From Bacillus ndiopicus (lineage in GTDB: Bacteria; Bacillota; Bacilli; Bacillales_A; Planococcaceae), in NCBI RefSeq assembly GCF_000612805.1, contig NZ_HG964404.1, forward strand, positions 211,091 to 275,090: 64,000 nt of DNA, given 5' to 3'. The notes below the pieces were generated by a model. It did no database searches, was not told where the DNA came from, and was given only the letters and a program-made list of their open reading frames with translations. Both the position numbers and the translations under genes were made by a program. Positions 53,683 to 63,421 of the stretch are shown piece after piece; position 1 is the first letter of the stretch, and every line of letters starts with the position of its first letter.

Positions 53683-55434
53683 CTACATGCCCCCCTTTTC
53701 TACTTGTTGTTCTAGCTGCTGTAGCTCATACATTTCATAATAGCGACCTCGTAATTCCATTAACTCCTCATGCGTACCTTTCTCTACAACAGTTCCCTCA
53801 TGCATAACGATAATGATATGCGCATGCTGGATTGCACTTAAACGGTGTGAAGTAATAATGGTTGTTTCATTTTCGCGTGAAGCTTTTAATGCTTGTAAAA
53901 TCGCTTCCTCCGTTTTCGCATCAACTGCCGATAATGAATCATCCAAAATTAATAATTCTGGCTCCATCATCAATGCTCGAGCAATGGAAATACGTTGCTT
54001 TTGTCCACCAGATAAAGAAACGCCTCGCTCTCCGACAATTGTTTCATAACCATCCGTAAAGTGTAAAATATCGTCATGAATATATGCTAAAGTAGCAGCA
54101 TGTTCCACTTTTTCCTTTGCTGCCTGTGGATTGGTAAAAGCAATATTTTTGTATATCGTTGATGAGAATAAAAAATGATCCTGCGGCACATAGCCAATCG
54201 CCTCGCGCAGTGCAAGCATTTTATAATCATCAATGCGAATATCACCATACGTAATATGTCCTGTATAGCCTTCGAACTCACGTAGTAACAGCTTTAAGAT
54301 TGCCGTTTTTCCTGAGCCCGTCTTCCCTACGATACCAAGTGTTTGCCCCTGTTTTAAATCAAAATGCACATTCGTTAAAGCAGGCGTCGCATCACCTGGG
54401 AATGTAAATGAATCAACATGGAACGATAAATCGCCTTTTGGTCGCGTATTATATGCGCCCGTTTTATCCTTAATTTCAACAGGCTCATTTAACAATTGCT
54501 CGATACGATCATAAGAAGCTGAACCCCGCTCCACAATATTAAATAGCATCCCAATTGCCAGCATCGGCCAAACGAGCAATCCTAAATATGTAGTAAAGGC
54601 GATTAAATCACCGATTGTCATAGCATTTTCCGTAATAAATTTAGCACCGAAGCCTAAACTTAAGAAAAAGCTAACACCGATAACAAGGCTAATTGTCGGA
54701 TCGAAAAGTGAATCAATTTTCGCAACGCGCATATTTTTTTCTACAACATCGTTGGACAAACGTGTAAAGTCCGCAACGTCATCCTGCTGCTGCCCAAATG
54801 TTTTAATAACCTTCATCCCTGAAATACTTTCCTGCGTTTTATCATTTAAATCAGAAAACGCTGCCTGCGCATGTCGGAAACGTTCATGCAATAGCTTCCC
54901 GTAATAATTTGTTAATAAGGCCATGACTGGCATCGGAATTAACGCAATTAGCGTCAAGCGCCAATCGATCGTAATAGCCATCGCTAAAATAACAAAAGTC
55001 CCTGTTGTAATGGAGTCAAATAATGTTAATACTCCACCACCAGCTGTTTGCTGCACAGCGGAAATATCATTCGTGGCATGTGCCATTAAATCCCCGACAC
55101 GTCGTTGTTGATAAAAGGAAGGTGACATTTTTGTAAAATGGCGAAATAATTTTTCTCGTAAATTTTTTGCTAAATAGTTGGACGAGCCAAAAATCATTTG
55201 ACGCCAATAGTAACGCATTATGTACATCAATATTGCGACTACTACAATAATCCCTACCCATTTTGTTAAAGAGCTTGCCGTTAATGTCCCATCACCGATT
55301 TCATCAATTGTATAACCAATTACTTTCGGTGGAACAAGCTGTAAAATCGCTACGAGTGTTAGCATTAAAAGGCCGATAAAATACTCACGTCGGCGCTCTT
55401 TAAAAAACCACCCGAGCTGTCGAAATACTTTCAT
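53683..55434 (-). CDS. ABC exporter half-transporter, degenerate-Walker B subunit
   Basis: This 583-residue protein starts at the ATG after GGTGGGGG. It has six transmembrane segments and an NBD with Walker A GKTGSGKTA, Q-loop VPQDHFLFSSTI, canonical signature LSGGQKQRIS, and Walker B LLILDDSLSAVD. There Asp replaces the catalytic Glu, so its own ATP site is degenerate. The partner has the Glu but a changed signature, the classic asymmetric heterodimer. It is closest in type to B. subtilis BmrC (YheI). Confidence 0.9.
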   Translation of the reverse strand: MKVFRQLGWFFKERRREYFIGLLMLTLVAILQLVPPKVIGYTIDEIGDGTLTASSLTKWVGIIVVVAILMYIMRYYWRQMIFGSSNYLAKNLREKLFRHFTKMSPSFYQQRRVGDLMAHATNDISAVQQTAGGGVLTLFDSITTGTFVILAMAITIDWRLTLIALIPMPVMALLTNYYGKLLHERFRHAQAAFSDLNDKTQESISGMKVIKTFGQQQDDVADFTRLSNDVVEKNMRVAKIDSLFDPTISLVIGVSFFLSLGFGAKFITENAMTIGDLIAFTTYLGLLVWPMLAIGMLFNIVERGSASYDRIEQLLNEPVEIKDKTGAYNTRPKGDLSFHVDSFTFPGDATPALTNVHFDLKQGQTLGIVGKTGSGKTAILKLLLREFEGYTGHITYGDIRIDDYKMLALREAIGYVPQDHFLFSSTIYKNIAFTNPQAAKEKVEHAATLAYIHDDILHFTDGYETIVGERGVSLSGGQKQRISIARALMMEPELLILDDSLSAVDAKTEEAILQALKASRENETTIITSHRLSAIQHAHIIIVMHEGTVVEKGTHEELMELRGRYYEMYELQQLEQQVEKGGM

Positions 55435-55659
55435 TGTTTCCCCCACCTTCATAGTATGACTTGCCTATTTTAACAAATATTCGAACATTATTGAATAGTA
55501 TTTCAACTATTTGTTTCGGTTTTTGAAATATTTCAGTCGAAGGGCTGAAATTTTGACTTTTGGCAAGGAAATGTAGAAATTGATTAGGCGAATTCACGTG
55601 TTGGATTGGCGATTTTCACACTTCGTAGGGCGAATCACAACTTTCGACCTATCCGTTTG

Positions 55660-55941
55660 TCAAAAGCCCGACTTCAGAAGCCTTAAAAACCCACTATCCT
55701 GCAACTCATATTGTGATTTTTGCACGTTTTTAAACGAATAATGCAGAAACTCATTGTCCTCAGCATCCAAATAAAAAACAATTTCATCAAAATGGGCTAA
55801 AATGTCTAGCTCCAGTTTCTGCTCCACTGCTTTTTCAATTGCGGCTTTCAACGCCACACAATCCGTCACCTCCACCGGTTTTTGACGCGGGGCATGTAAT
55901 AGTTTTGCAATTTCCTGCTCGCTGAATTTTGTCATGTCCAT
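55660..55941 (-). CDS. Small unknown protein (93 residues)
   Basis: This soluble, mostly helical protein has AKLLHAPRQKPVEVTDCVAL, then KAAIEKAVEQKLELDILAHF and a C-terminal IVFYLDAEDNEFLHYSF. GTGAGG lies six bases before the ATG. No family is recognised. It stands alone between two ABC transporter operons; from 55442 to 55659 I see nothing else. Confidence 0.6.
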   Translation of the reverse strand: MDMTKFSEQEIAKLLHAPRQKPVEVTDCVALKAAIEKAVEQKLELDILAHFDEIVFYLDAEDNEFLHYSFKNVQKSQYELQDSGFLRLLKSGF

Positions 55942-55977
55942 GAATCCTCACTTTCTCTATTCTATCCCTTATCCTGA

Positions 55978-56016
55978 AAAAAAAGCTTGGAATCACGCTA
56001 ATTCCAAGCTTTTTTC
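55978..56016. terminator. Terminator of the YhaQP-like operon
   Basis: AAAAAGCTTGGAAT and ATTCCAAGCTTTTT are a perfect 14-bp inverted repeat immediately after the permease stop. Confidence 0.9.
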
Positions 56017-56019
56017 CGT

Positions 56020-57252
56020 TTATGTCGTTACTTTAAGTACCGTTTTAATTTTTTGGATTAAGCCACCTGTTGAATACGTAAGTACACTGCGTTTATAGAA
56101 GGATAGGCTTACTAAATACATAACAAATGTTGAAGCAGCTAAAATAGCTAAAGATATTAATGGCTCAAGCGCCCCTATATCTGTTGCACCGATACGCATT
56201 GGCATAACCATCCCTGCTGTAAACGGCACATAAGAGCCGATTTTCACTAGTAGTGTGTCAGGGTTTGATGTAGCTGTCACCATAATAAAGAATGCGATAA
56301 TAACTAAAATCATTGCAGGCATCATTGCTTGCGAAGCTTCCTCTGGCTTTGATACAAGTGAGCCAAGCAAAGCACCGATAATTAAGAACAAGAATATCGT
56401 TATAAGTAAAAATGCTGCTACATAAAGCAAATATTGACCATGAAGCTCTGCTAAAATTTCACTTACCATTGCCCATTTAGCACCACCATCTGTTATTTTC
56501 AACAGTACAAATAAAGTGCCAAATAGCAAGGCAAACTGCGATAAAGCGACTAAAAATATGCTCGTAACTTTCGCTTTAAAATGCGTTTCTGCTTTGACGC
56601 TAACAAGTAGCATTTCTAATGCACGTGAGCCTTTTTCTGACGCTACATCAGAAGTCACAATCGATAAAAATGAAATAACGAATATATATACTAGGAAACC
56701 AGCAATATACGAAACAATCATCCCAGCGGATTTTTGCTCCTCTGATTTACCATCTGACGCAGCCTCATTTAATGTTTTCATCGAAATTTGAGGGGCTGCA
56801 TTGACTAATTGCGCCGACTGCTCAGGTGTTAAATTTAATTGATCCATCGCATAAAATTGTCCAATTGTGTTAGCATTCGCCGACAACTCCTGCTGCATCA
56901 TTAACGGCAGTGGATCAAGTGATAATAAATTTACTGCTAGTGTACTATTCTCTGCTGAAAAGACGATGGCAGCATCGTATTCCTCGCTTTTTAAAGCTTG
57001 CTCTGCATCTGAAGTGGATGCAAACTGCGTCCAGACGATATCTCCGTCCTCTAGCATACTACCTACATCAAAGCTTGTTGTATTGACGTAAATGATTTCA
57101 TCAGGCTGCTCTGCAAATAGTGCCTCTTTTATATCAGACCAGAAGAAAAATACTGTAATACCTAAAATATAAAGAACTGTCGTAACAATAAAGGATTTTG
57201 CCTTCAGCTTTTGCTTATAGTTTTCCTTTAATAAAATTAAAAACTTAGACAT
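56020..57252 (-). CDS. ABC-2 type permease (NatB/YhaP-like)
   Basis: This 410-residue protein has one N-terminal transmembrane helix (about 21-39), a large extracytoplasmic segment (about 40-175) and five to six C-terminal transmembrane helices. ISFLSIVTSDVASEKGSRALEMLLVS is the family signature. It resembles B. subtilis YhaP (419) and the sodium exporter subunit NatB. It overlaps the ATPase gene by eight bases. The substrate is uncertain. Confidence 0.88.
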   Translation of the reverse strand: MSKFLILLKENYKQKLKAKSFIVTTVLYILGITVFFFWSDIKEALFAEQPDEIIYVNTTSFDVGSMLEDGDIVWTQFASTSDAEQALKSEEYDAAIVFSAENSTLAVNLLSLDPLPLMMQQELSANANTIGQFYAMDQLNLTPEQSAQLVNAAPQISMKTLNEAASDGKSEEQKSAGMIVSYIAGFLVYIFVISFLSIVTSDVASEKGSRALEMLLVSVKAETHFKAKVTSIFLVALSQFALLFGTLFVLLKITDGGAKWAMVSEILAELHGQYLLYVAAFLLITIFLFLIIGALLGSLVSKPEEASQAMMPAMILVIIAFFIMVTATSNPDTLLVKIGSYVPFTAGMVMPMRIGATDIGALEPLISLAILAASTFVMYLVSLSFYKRSVLTYSTGGLIQKIKTVLKVTT

Positions 57253-58141
57253 GATTGCCACCTACCTTGTCTTTGAAAATCTCGTCTAGTGACAAGTAAT
57301 CTAAACTAAATTTTTCAATATATGTACCATTCGATACAACATCAAAAATGCCCTCTGCATATTGTTCGCTTTCTAAAGTGAGCACATATTGGTCGCGCTC
57401 CTCTTTCACTGATTTTACGCCTTCTAGCTTTGCAAGCGCCTCCTTCGTCAACTGCGTACGAACCGTTAGCTTCGTTTTACCGTATTGCTTTTTCAAATCA
57501 AGAAGCGAACCTGAAAACAGTGAAACTCCGCGCTTTAACAAGCATAAATGGTCACAAAGCTCCTCGACATTATCCATTTGATGACTTGAAAATAATATCG
57601 TCATACCCTGTTCTTTTAATAATAAAATCGCGTTTTTTAATAAATCTTTATTCACTGGGTCTAGCCCACTAAACGGCTCATCTAAAATTAAAAACTTTGG
57701 CTTATGAATAAAGCTTGCAATTAACTGTACCTTTTGCTGATTTCCCTTCGATAATGTTTCCGCCTTATCATTGCGTTTTTCCCCTAACTCAAAGCGCTCA
57801 ATCCAATAATCCGCTTCTTTTTTGCACTCTGCTTTCGACATGCCGCGCAGCTGTCCAAAATAAATCAACTGCTCCTCTACCTTCATTTGTGGAAAAATAC
57901 CACGCTCCTCTGGTAAGTAGCCAAGTAAGTCTCGATTTACGCCTTTGATGGAAGCCCCGTCCCACATAATCGAACCTTCTGTCGTTTCCTGCAAATCTAA
58001 AATCATACGAAACGTCGTCGTTTTCCCCGCTCCATTTTGGCCAATTAACCCGAAAATCTCACCAGGTGAAATGGAAAAATTTAAGCTTTGAACGGCTGTA
58101 AAATCTTTATAACGCTTCGTAACATTTTGTAAAACTAACAA
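57245..58141 (-). CDS. ABC transporter ATP-binding protein (NatA/YhaQ-like)
   Basis: From the TTG at 58141, nine bases after GAGGAG, the protein has 298 residues, the length of B. subtilis YhaQ. It has Walker A GQNGAGKTT, a Q-loop (GYLPEERGIFPQMKVEEQL), signature LSKGNQQKVQ, Walker B LILDEPFSGLDPVN and the switch histidine in FSSHQMD. A TTG three codons earlier abuts the ribosome site. It powers the permease encoded by the overlapping downstream gene. Confidence 0.9.
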   Translation of the reverse strand: MLVLQNVTKRYKDFTAVQSLNFSISPGEIFGLIGQNGAGKTTTFRMILDLQETTEGSIMWDGASIKGVNRDLLGYLPEERGIFPQMKVEEQLIYFGQLRGMSKAECKKEADYWIERFELGEKRNDKAETLSKGNQQKVQLIASFIHKPKFLILDEPFSGLDPVNKDLLKNAILLLKEQGMTILFSSHQMDNVEELCDHLCLLKRGVSLFSGSLLDLKKQYGKTKLTVRTQLTKEALAKLEGVKSVKEERDQYVLTLESEQYAEGIFDVVSNGTYIEKFSLDYLSLDEIFKDKVGGNHV

Positions 58142-58225
58142 ATAAGCCAACTCCTCTCTTTAACTCCAATAATCAATATACGGCTATATTGTGAAAATGT
58201 TTCATTTTTTTAAAAAACTTTTCGC

Positions 58226-59869
58226 TTACCACTGCCCTATCGCTATGTACGCGTTTGACAACCTTTGTGCATTGTCAACAACAGGCTTTGGAAAGCCTTT
58301 CAACTGCAAAAGCTCCAATGCATTTTTCACATAAGTACTGCCCTTGTTAATGCGATAAGTAAAACGCATTTGATTATTTTCAATTACACCCTCAAAATAA
58401 TAGCCCTCATACATTTCACCGCAAATTTGATAAAGCTCAATATCATGTGAAGCAACAATCGATAAATTATTTTTCTGTTCGTATAACCATGTTAAAATAG
58501 CAGCCGATGCTGAAATGCGCTCAATTGTATTCGTTCCTTTGAGTATTTCGTCCACAAATGTAATACACGGGATGCCTTGCTCGATTGTATCTAGCATTCT
58601 TTTCAATGAATTCATTTCTGCCATAAAATAACTTTCACCTTGTAGCAGGCTATCATTAATCGCGAGTGATGTGAAAATAGCTGTTCGCTTCATTCGAAAA
58701 TCATCCGCAAAAACAGTATGCAATGTTTGAGCTAAAATGCAATTAAGTGCCAAACTTTTAATAAAAGTGGATTTACCAGAAGCATTAGAACCCGTAATTA
58801 ATGCACCATTTGCAGTTGAAAATGTATTTTTCACAGGGTCCTCCAGTAATGGATGATACAATTCTCCACACTCAATTACTAAATCCTCGGTAAATTTAGG
58901 TATGCTGTATGTATATTGCTCTCGCATATGTAAAATAGATAAGCATATATCAATTTCTGCAACAAATTCCCATGTACGCGTGTAGGCTTCTTGATTTTTT
59001 GTTAGATGCTTCATCATACGACTATATATTAGGAAATCGACTAAGAAAAATGTTCTTAAATAATCCATTACTATCTCTGCCGGCGTTTCCTTATTTTTCG
59101 AAATAAGATGCACATATTTATATAGCGGAGCTAGCTTTTTTATTTGAGGAATAAGCTCCTTCTTTTCCTCTGCTATTTCGGGTTGTTCTAGCTTTGTCAT
59201 TCGTTTCGCACCAGAAATAATCGAAATCGTATAAAGCAATGAAAAAAATTCACTTTCATATTGATCTTTTATACTCATGTAAATAATTGTATTCATTATG
59301 GCACATCCGAAAAACAGGAAAATGGCTATTTTTACACTAAAAACAGCAACTAGTAAAGACAGCAATGGTAAGGCACTACATAAAGAATAAACCCATTTAT
59401 TTTTGATTTCTTTTTCATCCGTACGATACATATAAGCGGAGCTATTCATATAGTTTTTCTTTCCTATTGCATGCAAAATAAACTGTAAGTCTTCCTTTAA
59501 AGCTAGGTTTTCTGAAAGTTTTTTTATCAAAGCTTCTCGCTTGCTATGCTGCTCACCTTCCAAATGAATTTCCCTTAATGTTGCATATAGTTTTTCTGAT
59601 CCAGGACTTGTATAGGTGAATTTGATTTTCTTATATACCTCATCCATATTCAAATCATGCCATGTATAATCATCGATGATTTGTGATTTGCAGGCATCCC
59701 TCTTATTGCACCAGTAGCTCGCGACAGATTGCGGTGGCTCTTCTTCTGGCTGATGCTTTTGCTCCCAATCCTCCCTTATTTTCTTTATTTTTCGCCTGTT
59801 ACTATTCAACGTAAGATTTATAATCGTTATAAGCACGAGAAAGCTGGCGATAATTAAAGTTATTTTCAT
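58226..59869 (-). CDS. Membrane-anchored MutS-like ATPase
   Basis: This 547-residue protein has an N-terminal transmembrane helix (about 3-22), a central transmembrane pair (about 160-200) and a C-terminal MutS ATPase domain. The ATPase has Walker A TGSNASGKST, LAINDSLLQGESYFMAEM, Walker B TFVDEILKGTN and IVASHDIEL. The mismatch-recognition domain I and connector of MutS are absent. Related membrane MutS-like proteins are widespread in Firmicutes with no known role. It is divergent from an Rgg-type regulator 113 bases away. Confidence 0.83.
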   Translation of the reverse strand: MKITLIIASFLVLITIINLTLNSNRRKIKKIREDWEQKHQPEEEPPQSVASYWCNKRDACKSQIIDDYTWHDLNMDEVYKKIKFTYTSPGSEKLYATLREIHLEGEQHSKREALIKKLSENLALKEDLQFILHAIGKKNYMNSSAYMYRTDEKEIKNKWVYSLCSALPLLSLLVAVFSVKIAIFLFFGCAIMNTIIYMSIKDQYESEFFSLLYTISIISGAKRMTKLEQPEIAEEKKELIPQIKKLAPLYKYVHLISKNKETPAEIVMDYLRTFFLVDFLIYSRMMKHLTKNQEAYTRTWEFVAEIDICLSILHMREQYTYSIPKFTEDLVIECGELYHPLLEDPVKNTFSTANGALITGSNASGKSTFIKSLALNCILAQTLHTVFADDFRMKRTAIFTSLAINDSLLQGESYFMAEMNSLKRMLDTIEQGIPCITFVDEILKGTNTIERISASAAILTWLYEQKNNLSIVASHDIELYQICGEMYEGYYFEGVIENNQMRFTYRINKGSTYVKNALELLQLKGFPKPVVDNAQRLSNAYIAIGQW

Positions 59870-59982
59870 TGTTGTCTCCTTTCTATTAAATTTGTAGCTA
59901 ACAGCTATTGGACTTTTTTAGTATAATGTAAACAAATTGTAATATGACAAAATATACGAATCGGAATATTAGAAGGTGAAAT

Positions 59983-60846
59983 ATGAATTTCGGTGCAACA
60001 TTGCAAAAAGTACGTAAAAATCGACAGTTAACTCAAAAGGAGTTAGCTCACGGAATAGTACAACAAGGTACATACTCACGAATTGAACGCGGACAGTTAC
60101 CTATTAACGCAGAGCTACTTGTTCAGCTTGTCGAAAGGCTCAATATGACAGTTAATGAGTTTGTCTATATTCATCTCCATTACCAAATAAGCGAACATGA
60201 AAAAATAACTAGAGCTTTTGCAGATATGGACCTTACTACACCTACAGAAATAAAAAAGCATCTAGCTCATGCACAGCGCTACATACAACAAAATTCAGAT
60301 GACTACATTCAAATGCTTGTTCAAGCATATCAATCATTACTTGTATTGACGGAGGAGGGTGATTTACAACAAGCACGCATTTTAGCTGAACAGATTTGGG
60401 CAAAAATGCAAAGGCTGGATCACTGGTATATTAATGACTTAGAGCTTTTAAATGCTATTATTTTTTTATTTCCCTTAGATACAGCGGTAGAAATTGTGAA
60501 AACAGCTACAAAGCGTCTTGATATGTATGAAAATTTTTATAAAGATTTAACCTATTTAAAAATTTATTTTCATTTAAACTTGAGCATCTTATATTTAGAA
60601 AGCAAGGAATATAATACTTGCATCGCAATGCTGGACTCTATTTATCAGCAATTTAAAAAAAAGCTAACTTATCAAACACTTGGCTTTATTTACACATACA
60701 AAGCCATTTGTCTTTTTCATTTAGGGCGCCAAAATGAAAAAGAAATTCATAATTTAACAACATTAATGCATTTATTTGATGATGAAGATAATTTAACTGC
60801 GCTTTTACATGTAATTTCCTCACAATGCCAATTAAAGTCCAACTAA
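59983..60846 (+). CDS. Rgg/GadR/MutR-type helix-turn-helix regulator
   Basis: This 287-residue protein has an N-terminal XRE helix-turn-helix (about 1-65; LQKVRKNRQLTQKELAHGIVQQGTYSRIERGQ) and an all-helical repeat C-terminal domain. The latter has INDLELLNAIIFLFPLDTAVEIVKTATKRLDMYENF, typical of Rgg_C. Rgg proteins often respond to short exported peptides. AGAAGGTGA precedes the ATG. It probably regulates the divergent MutS-like gene; no SHP-like peptide gene is visible in the 113-base intergenic gap. Confidence 0.85.
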   Translation: MNFGATLQKVRKNRQLTQKELAHGIVQQGTYSRIERGQLPINAELLVQLVERLNMTVNEFVYIHLHYQISEHEKITRAFADMDLTTPTEIKKHLAHAQRYIQQNSDDYIQMLVQAYQSLLVLTEEGDLQQARILAEQIWAKMQRLDHWYINDLELLNAIIFLFPLDTAVEIVKTATKRLDMYENFYKDLTYLKIYFHLNLSILYLESKEYNTCIAMLDSIYQQFKKKLTYQTLGFIYTYKAICLFHLGRQNEKEIHNLTTLMHLFDDEDNLTALLHVISSQCQLKSN

Positions 60847-60847
60847 A

Positions 60848-60897
60848 AAACGCAAGAAATCCATGTAGACAGTGGATTTCTTGCGTTTATTTATTTT
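60848..60897. terminator. Bidirectional terminator
   Basis: AAACGCAAGAAATCCA and TGGATTTCTTGCGTTT are a perfect 16-bp inverted repeat between the convergent regulator and amidase genes. Confidence 0.92.
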
Positions 60898-61418
60898 CCT
60901 TCTAGGTTGTATGAAATTAAGCTTGAGGCAATTGCCTGACAAATTGCTGCAAAATGACACTCATAGCGAGCTACGTCCTCTTTGGAATTGACGAAGCATA
61001 ATTCAATAATTATCGCTTTTTGTAAAGCATTTAATAAGGCTAAGTCGGTGCGTGATTTTGCTCCTCGGTTGAGTAAGCCGCTCTCCTTGCTGATGGCTGC
61101 ACTTATTGTAGAGGCAAGCGGCTGCATTTCTTTCCGCGCATAAAGCACTTCTGTGCCTAACCCATTATTTGTTGCCTTGGTAGCGGCATTAAAATGGATG
61201 CTCACATGTAGCCCCTTGCTTTTTTGATGTGCTGCAATTAAATAATTTAAATTTTGTCGTTGATTCTTCGAGCTATTATCTAAAATAACTTGTACATTTA
61301 CCTCAGCCTCCCGCAGCAAACGGGATACACGTGCTACAACGCGCCTTGCCTCTGTCACCTCATCAATAAAACCAGCCGCCCCTGTCCCTGCATGCCAATG
61401 CCCTGCACTTAAATTCAT
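60891..61418 (-). CDS. N-acetylmuramoyl-L-alanine amidase domain protein (Amidase_3)
   Basis: This 175-residue protein is essentially one Amidase_3 domain. It has SAGHWH with zinc ligand H7, a downstream acidic ligand region (DEVTEARRV), HVSIHFNA with the second histidine, and IIELCFVNSKED with the catalytic Glu. There is no signal peptide and no wall-binding domain, so release would need lysis, as for phage or spore lysins, or another export route. It is monocistronic, with GGGGGCG before the ATG. Confidence 0.85.
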   Translation of the reverse strand: MNLSAGHWHAGTGAAGFIDEVTEARRVVARVSRLLREAEVNVQVILDNSSKNQRQNLNYLIAAHQKSKGLHVSIHFNAATKATNNGLGTEVLYARKEMQPLASTISAAISKESGLLNRGAKSRTDLALLNALQKAIIIELCFVNSKEDVARYECHFAAICQAIASSLISYNLEGK

Positions 61419-61463
61419 TGTAAATCGCCCCCTTTATTCACTTATATAGAAGACTTCACAATA

Positions 61464-61500
61464 AAAAGGGACATATAGAGCATTTATCTCTACATGTCCC
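61464..61500 (-). terminator. Terminator of the SUKH-pcp operon
   Basis: GGGACATGTAGAG and CTCTATATGTCCC pair with one mismatch and are followed on the minus strand by TTTTTATT, seven bases after the pcp stop. Confidence 0.85.
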
Positions 61501-61506
61501 AATATT

Positions 61507-62100
61507 TTAAGCTAATGTTTCAATGCACAGCTTGATTGCTGCATTTAAATCTGCTTGTGACCAGCTTGGTACTTTACCATGTTCAATCGCAAGCTGATGA
61601 GATGCTGGAATATGAATAAAGCCTGCTGGAATTGCACCCTTTGTTTCATGCAACAACGTATACATCAATAAATTACAAACATATGTACCGGCTGTATTAG
61701 AAATAGATGCAGGGTAACCCGCCTCTGTTAAACGGTTGACCATTTCTCGAATCGGCAGTGTAGTAAAATAACCATCTGCTCCGTCTTCTTCGATTACTTC
61801 ATCCGTTGGTGTATGCCCTGAATTATCCTTTGCCCCGTCCATCACATTAATGGCGATACGCTCAGGTGTAATTTTGCTGCGTCCTCCTGCAAGTCCTAAA
61901 GCAATGACAGCATCAGGCTTTTCCTCTAGTAAAAGCTGACGAATATGGTCTTGTGCTGCCCCAAACTCTACAGGTAACACCTTCCCTACGATTTGATATT
62001 GCCCGATTGTTTCGCCGTCTAAAGCTTTTACAACCTCCGCTGTCGGATTTAATGTAAATTGTAAAAATGGCTCAAAGCCTGTCACTAATAATTTTTTCAT
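61507..62100 (-). CDS. pcp: Pyrrolidone-carboxylate peptidase
   Basis: Pcp removes N-terminal pyroglutamate from peptides. The 197-residue protein has KLLVTGFEPFLQFTLNPTAEVVKAL, the catalytic Glu region (LALGLAGGRSKITPERIAINV), the nucleophile in NTAGTYVCNLLMYTLLH, and the histidine in FIHIPASHQ. The ATG at 62100 overlaps the stop of the upstream SUKH gene as ATGA and follows AAGGGGG. Its length is normal (about 200-215). Confidence 0.95.
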   Translation of the reverse strand: MKKLLVTGFEPFLQFTLNPTAEVVKALDGETIGQYQIVGKVLPVEFGAAQDHIRQLLLEEKPDAVIALGLAGGRSKITPERIAINVMDGAKDNSGHTPTDEVIEEDGADGYFTTLPIREMVNRLTEAGYPASISNTAGTYVCNLLMYTLLHETKGAIPAGFIHIPASHQLAIEHGKVPSWSQADLNAAIKLCIETLA

Positions 62101-63392
62101 TGTTGGTTCCCCCTTAGTTGTATATCCATTTGTAATAGCCAATTATCAAAACGGTTTAAAACTTGGCTAAATAGCTGTTTGTTTTTCCGTAATACCTCAT
62201 GCTCCGCCCAATACGCTAATACTGGACGCCATTTTTCTGGTTCTGCGACAGTTGTTGGTATTATTCCTTGCCCTATCATATTATCGATTGCTCGAATGGC
62301 CGTAAGCCTCTCTACTTCAGAGCCATTTAACCACTCAAATATTAGCTCTGCACTTGGCTGAGATTGCGCTAGAAGCGAGTCCCAGCCATCAATTGGAAAG
62401 GCAATATAATTTTTCATCCACTCTATAATGCTTTGGTGATGAAAGTGTTGTAGGCGATGTAAAGCTGTATAACCATCAACTTTATTCGTTCCCATATCCT
62501 TTAGAATAATGGACAGCCCTTCTTCTATTGGCAAACAATTTGCAGTTAAATAATCGCGTAGTGAGCTAGCTATTTCGCTATTTTTTTGCCAAAGCTCTCT
62601 AATCCATTTTTCAGCCTCGCTTGAACAAACTGTTACTAGTATTTCACTCCATGCTTTTTTATTTGATAAAGATGGGTCTTGCACTATTTTATCGCGCAGA
62701 GCTCGATATACGTCCTCTTTATTAAATTGTAAAAAAGCCTCTAGCACATTTGCATCTTTTACGCCGTGCATGGAAGCATAAAAAAGTAAGGATTCTAAGC
62801 TAGATGTAGCTTGTTGTAAATCGGAGGTTATGTATTGTTCCAGCCAATTCAGCCATATTTGCGAGCTCGTTAATTGAAGGTTTAAGCCTGTTGTATCACA
62901 AAACTGGCGATGCTGCCCACAATCCACGCCAATACAGCCTAAAGCTGTTATATTGTCGATATAGGCTTGAAAGCTAGTGGCAAGTAAATCAAATTCATCC
63001 TCTTCATGACTCCAATACCAAATAGATTCATCCTGAAGCTTAATAACAACAGCATCACCATTGCCCGCTGTATAAAACTGCAAATATTGTTGCCTCCATG
63101 ATTCTTCATCAGGAAAATATAAATCCCGCAAACTCCAACCAAAATCACCTGAAGGTACATCGGTCAATTGATTAGGAAGAATTACTTCTTCTGGAAGAGA
63201 CCAATAAATGCTTACTTGCTGTGAACAATCTTTTAATATTTGACGAAATTCTGCGGGAATTTGTATGTCAAGCTGTTCCTCAACCTCTAGTAGCTCTTGC
63301 TCTGTTGCTGCATTTCGAATTTCCACTGGATGCACGTATGCCCCTTGTTGCTTTAACTGATTTATCAAACTGTGCCAACGCTCACTCCACAA
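62097..63392 (-). CDS. SMI1/KNR4 (SUKH) domain protein
   Basis: This 431-residue protein has an N-terminal SUKH-1 domain (about 10-150). Visible motifs are TEQELLEVEEQLDIQIPAEFRQILKDCSQQ, YFPDEESWRQQYLQFYTAGNGDAVVI, and a WYWSHEEDEFDLLATSFQAYI end. The rest (about 170-431) is helical, HEAT-like and unrecognised. Many bacterial SUKH proteins are toxin immunity proteins, but none of the flanking genes is a toxin. The start is TTG after GGGGGTGAG. It is coupled to pcp by an ATGA overlap. Confidence 0.8.
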   Translation of the reverse strand: MWSERWHSLINQLKQQGAYVHPVEIRNAATEQELLEVEEQLDIQIPAEFRQILKDCSQQVSIYWSLPEEVILPNQLTDVPSGDFGWSLRDLYFPDEESWRQQYLQFYTAGNGDAVVIKLQDESIWYWSHEEDEFDLLATSFQAYIDNITALGCIGVDCGQHRQFCDTTGLNLQLTSSQIWLNWLEQYITSDLQQATSSLESLLFYASMHGVKDANVLEAFLQFNKEDVYRALRDKIVQDPSLSNKKAWSEILVTVCSSEAEKWIRELWQKNSEIASSLRDYLTANCLPIEEGLSIILKDMGTNKVDGYTALHRLQHFHHQSIIEWMKNYIAFPIDGWDSLLAQSQPSAELIFEWLNGSEVERLTAIRAIDNMIGQGIIPTTVAEPEKWRPVLAYWAEHEVLRKNKQLFSQVLNRFDNWLLQMDIQLRGNQQ

Positions 63393-63421
63393 AACAACTC
63401 ACCCCCTGGTCACATCATTCG

